Shown here piece by piece: positions 61,401 through 64,000 of a stretch of DNA of 64,000 nt. The notes under the pieces were generated by a model. The model did not search any database, was not told the DNA's origin, and saw only the letters and a program-made list of their open reading frames with translations. The position numbers and the translations under genes are program-made. Origin of the DNA: Himantopus leucocephalus (lineage: Eukaryota > Chordata > Aves > Charadriiformes > Recurvirostridae); the NCBI GenBank assembly GCA_003993805.1, contig RSEF01000021.1, positions 2,211,704-2,275,703 of the forward strand, read 5' to 3'. Positions within the stretch are counted from its first letter, which is position 1, and each line of letters starts with the position of its first letter.

Positions 61401-63350
61401 CATTGGCTCGGTACTTAGTAACTATTTCTTGTTCAGATTTGCATCACTAAGCGTAAGTGCTGTGCAGTTTAAGGATTCCCGAACTGCCCGTTCTCAGTCA
61501 TCTCTCAGAGGCACACCCAGAGGCGTAGAAGCATTAACATTTTAAATCACTGACCTCTCTCAGACACCTTGCAGACTGAGGAGCTCTTCTTGTCTGTCTC
61601 GCTGCCTGTGGCTGACCAGGAGCTGCTATGAATATCTGCCTCTTTTCCAGGATAGGTCTGCATGGTCTGTGCTGCAATCCCCCCTTGTCTCTCTAGCTCC
61701 CCAGTAACACAAACACTCTTCACTTTCACCAACTACTAAATTTTTACAGGAAGGAATTATTAACAAAAAATGCTTCACATTTGCCTACACTGCCAGGCAA
61801 GGCGACTGCTTATTTTTCTTCCATAGCACTGGTCTGAGAACAGACCTAGGAAAACAGTGCTCTAAAAATGAGTGTATGTTGCAATTGAGTCAAACAAATA
61901 TTTAGGTATGTCACCTCCTAAGCAAAAAGTGATTTACATCCACTTCTTACTATGTTGCTATAGAGTCTAAAGGTATCTGAATCCAGTATTTTAAAACATT
62001 TTTTAATAATGTCAATATCTTGATATTATCTATTGAGCTATCACTCCATCATGCTCAGATCCTGTTATAAAAAATAATAATAAAAAAATCATATCCACAA
62101 GTCCTTTGGAGAAAACCACTCTAAACAACTCACGCTCACTGTGCAGAACACAGAATGGCGAAGTGCAGGGGTGGAAAACTCAACATATACTTTAAAAGAA
62201 CACTTGAAAGAAAGAACAAGCATATGGCTTATGTTTAGAAACCTCTCTTGACTCGACAACCCCGAGGCTACAGGCTGCACTGAAGCCCAAGCTTAACTTG
62301 GCCTTGGTTGCGTGTCTGCTGTATTTCGTTAAAATAGCCCCTTTACCCCTCATTGAGTTAATGAATATTATGATCTTACTTGTGCTTAGTTATTAACATC
62401 CTGAAATTGATCTAATTCCACACACACTTCTATTTACTTCTGTTCCCTATTTACAATGCAGAAAGTAGCTGTACCCAGCAAACTAACAGTAAAAATGCAT
62501 TATAGGATGTTTGCAGCTTGTTAGCCTAAATTTTAAGCACTTCCTCAAAGACACTGCTACCTAAAGCTACTTTTACTCAAGGTTCCTACAGAGATACCAC
62601 ATTCTCTATCTTTATTTTTATTCAAAATGACAGGAAACCAAAAACATCAGGTGTAGACCTTCTATTTAAGCCTCCATTCATCTAATGAAAAAAATATCGC
62701 GGGGCTGCATCCAAGAACATGTTTAAGATTCTCTGACTATGAAAAGACTACTGACATTCTTCAGCTAGTCACCCTGCATGAGACACTGGCAAGTTTGGGC
62801 ATTTTGAGACCCAAACAATAATTTCAAGAAAAAGAAGGGAAGACTCTTCCATTTCTTCTGCACCTTTTGTTCAAAGATCTCAAGCACTTGGGCAATGTCT
62901 ACAACCTCACTGAAGCAGTGAAGTACCGACATTCTCATTTTTAGCAATAAGCAACCTGAGGCACAGAGAAAACACATCCAAGATGCATCCAATCACTCCT
63001 AGACAATGGGTACTTGGGGAAAAACATTAAAATAAACAAAAAGTTGTACACTGGTTGAGCAGTTTAAGGTAGTCACATGCTCCTTTGTGAGCTGGTCTGT
63101 GCACAGCCCTGCTACCTGCCTGTGTCCCTACCCATCAAATATTAACAGGCTGGCTGAAAACCGAATGCTTTCAGAGAGAAAAGGTGGCAAGACTTTCCAC
63201 CTTGAGAAATATCAGAAATTTACTCCATCAGATACAAGTCTCCTCAAAGCCCCTCAGGGTCCTGGCTGCCTAGTTGGGTCTACTGCAATGAACAGGCAAC
63301 TGGAGAACATCGCGATACTGTTTCTCTCACTCCCAAATCAGCAGAGTAAA
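61401..63350. other. PRDM16: Intronic sequence with no gene
   Basis: AT-rich unique sequence with a short A/T simple tract (62068-62088). No exon-like frame or transposon seen. Confidence 0.62.
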
Positions 63351-63355
63351 TCACA

Positions 63356-63374
63356 CCCCACCCCACCCCACCCC
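63356..63374 (-). other. G-quadruplex motif (four GGGG runs with single-base loops)
   Basis: The plus strand reads CCCC-A repeated to give four C4 runs. The minus strand, which is the PRDM16 sense strand, is therefore (GGGGT)3GGGG. Four G4 runs with one-base loops fold into very stable parallel quadruplexes in known examples. The motif would be present in the unspliced PRDM16 RNA. Confidence 0.85.
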
Positions 63375-64000
63375 GCTTTTTACTTTTCAGGAAATTCTTA
63401 AATGAGAAATTGTTCTCATAACTGTTTTGTAAAAGGATTTTTCTCTATCTGGATGGATTGATCACACACATGCACACAAAAAAAAGATCTACAATAAACA
63501 TCTCTATAGGATGAAGTTTTAACAAGGCAACTCTACAAGCATGATTTTTAGCATGGCAAAGTCTTCTAATTTTACCTTGTTAAAATCGGGCATTCAAATA
63601 AATCTTTAATTATTTACAAATCTGGATTTGTTGTGACTGACACTTTTCACTGAATTCAAGCAGAGTAATAATTACATTCAATTTTAGCTAAAGTTAGGTC
63701 TCCTAAACTTTTTAAAATAAATTAGTAAAATTCCTACAGCTGCTGCCAGAGAACTAAAATTTGTTTTTGAATTCACTCACTCAGCCCCTTTGAAAAGGAA
63801 CGAAGCCATGAATGTTACCTCAAAAGCAGTATCAGTGATGGGTAATTTGCCTTTAGGTATTAGATCAATGTGTGTAGGTTCACCATAGAAATATCAGTTA
63901 CCATTTGGGAGATTTACATGAACCTTCTGCAGTCCTGCTTTATAGTCAAGCAGGGGAGAGTTAATTATTTCTCCAGAATTTATCTTCTGAATGGATATTC
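63375..64000. other. PRDM16: Intronic sequence with no gene
   Basis: AT-rich unique sequence to the window end. Nothing beyond short A-rich tracts seen. Confidence 0.6.

Larger units (their letters stand above)
21105..64000 (-). other. PRDM16: PRDM16 intron 1, 5' end not in window
   Basis: All sequence above the acceptor is inferred to be intron 1. The first PRDM16 coding exon is known to be very short (the start codon and a basic peptide beginning MRSK). I saw no such frame ending in a matching phase-1 donor on the minus strand, including in the CpG-rich patch at 48.25 kb. The intron is therefore at least 42.9 kb here, in keeping with the long first intron in mammals. It is mainly AT-rich unique sequence with CR1 copies, simple repeats and candidate regulatory clusters listed separately. 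Confidence 0.85.

Noticed and set aside
1..64000. CRISPR arrays, bacterial operons, tRNA or rRNA genes
   Set aside because: No regularly spaced repeats, no operon-like frames and no recognisable tRNA or rRNA sequence; all features fit a vertebrate intron.

Overview
The window reads as nuclear DNA from a bird. The reasons are three CR1 non-LTR retrotransposon copies with avian-style 3' ends (short repeats of the ATTCTATGATT type), a low overall repeat load, no L1 or Alu-like elements, and one coding exon whose protein is a close match to vertebrate PRDM16. The species cannot be named from the sequence. A non-galliform bird is plausible from the CR1 type, but this is inference.

The only protein-coding gene sequence I can support is one 350-bp internal exon on the minus strand (20755-21104). 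It matches the PRDM16 exon that carries the acidic/proline-rich N-terminus and the first part of the PR (SET-like) domain. It has a clean polypyrimidine-AG acceptor and a strong GAG|GTAAGC donor, in phases consistent with PRDM16. The rest of the window is then intron of the same gene: 21105-64000 lies upstream (intron 1, at least 42.9 kb) and 1-20754 lies downstream (intron 2, at least 20.7 kb). Exon 1, its promoter and exon 3 onward are outside the window.

Layout in plus-strand order: AT-rich intron 2 with simple repeats; a minus-strand CR1 with a decayed reverse-transcriptase tail (about 8200-8930); a CpG-rich patch followed by a motif-dense segment (10.9-11.5 kb); a second motif-dense segment near 17.0-17.25 kb; the PRDM16 exon; two plus-strand CR1 copies at 22.9-23.3 and 24.1-24.3 kb; then long AT-rich intron 1. 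Intron 1 contains CpG-rich patches (28.6, 36.2 and 48.25 kb), several candidate regulatory clusters (35.1, 37.0, 38.4, 42.7, 46.9, 52.8, 60.4, 61.3 kb), microsatellites, and a textbook G-quadruplex motif at 63.36 kb. Two single N bases sit beside homopolymers (27133, 29088).

Functionally this is the 5' intronic regulatory territory of a developmental transcription regulator (brown fat, craniofacial, cardiac, neural and blood stem-cell roles are known for PRDM16). The regulatory elements proposed here rest on motif clustering alone and need cross-species alignment. I found no new operon, CRISPR, tRNA, rRNA or intact mobile element.
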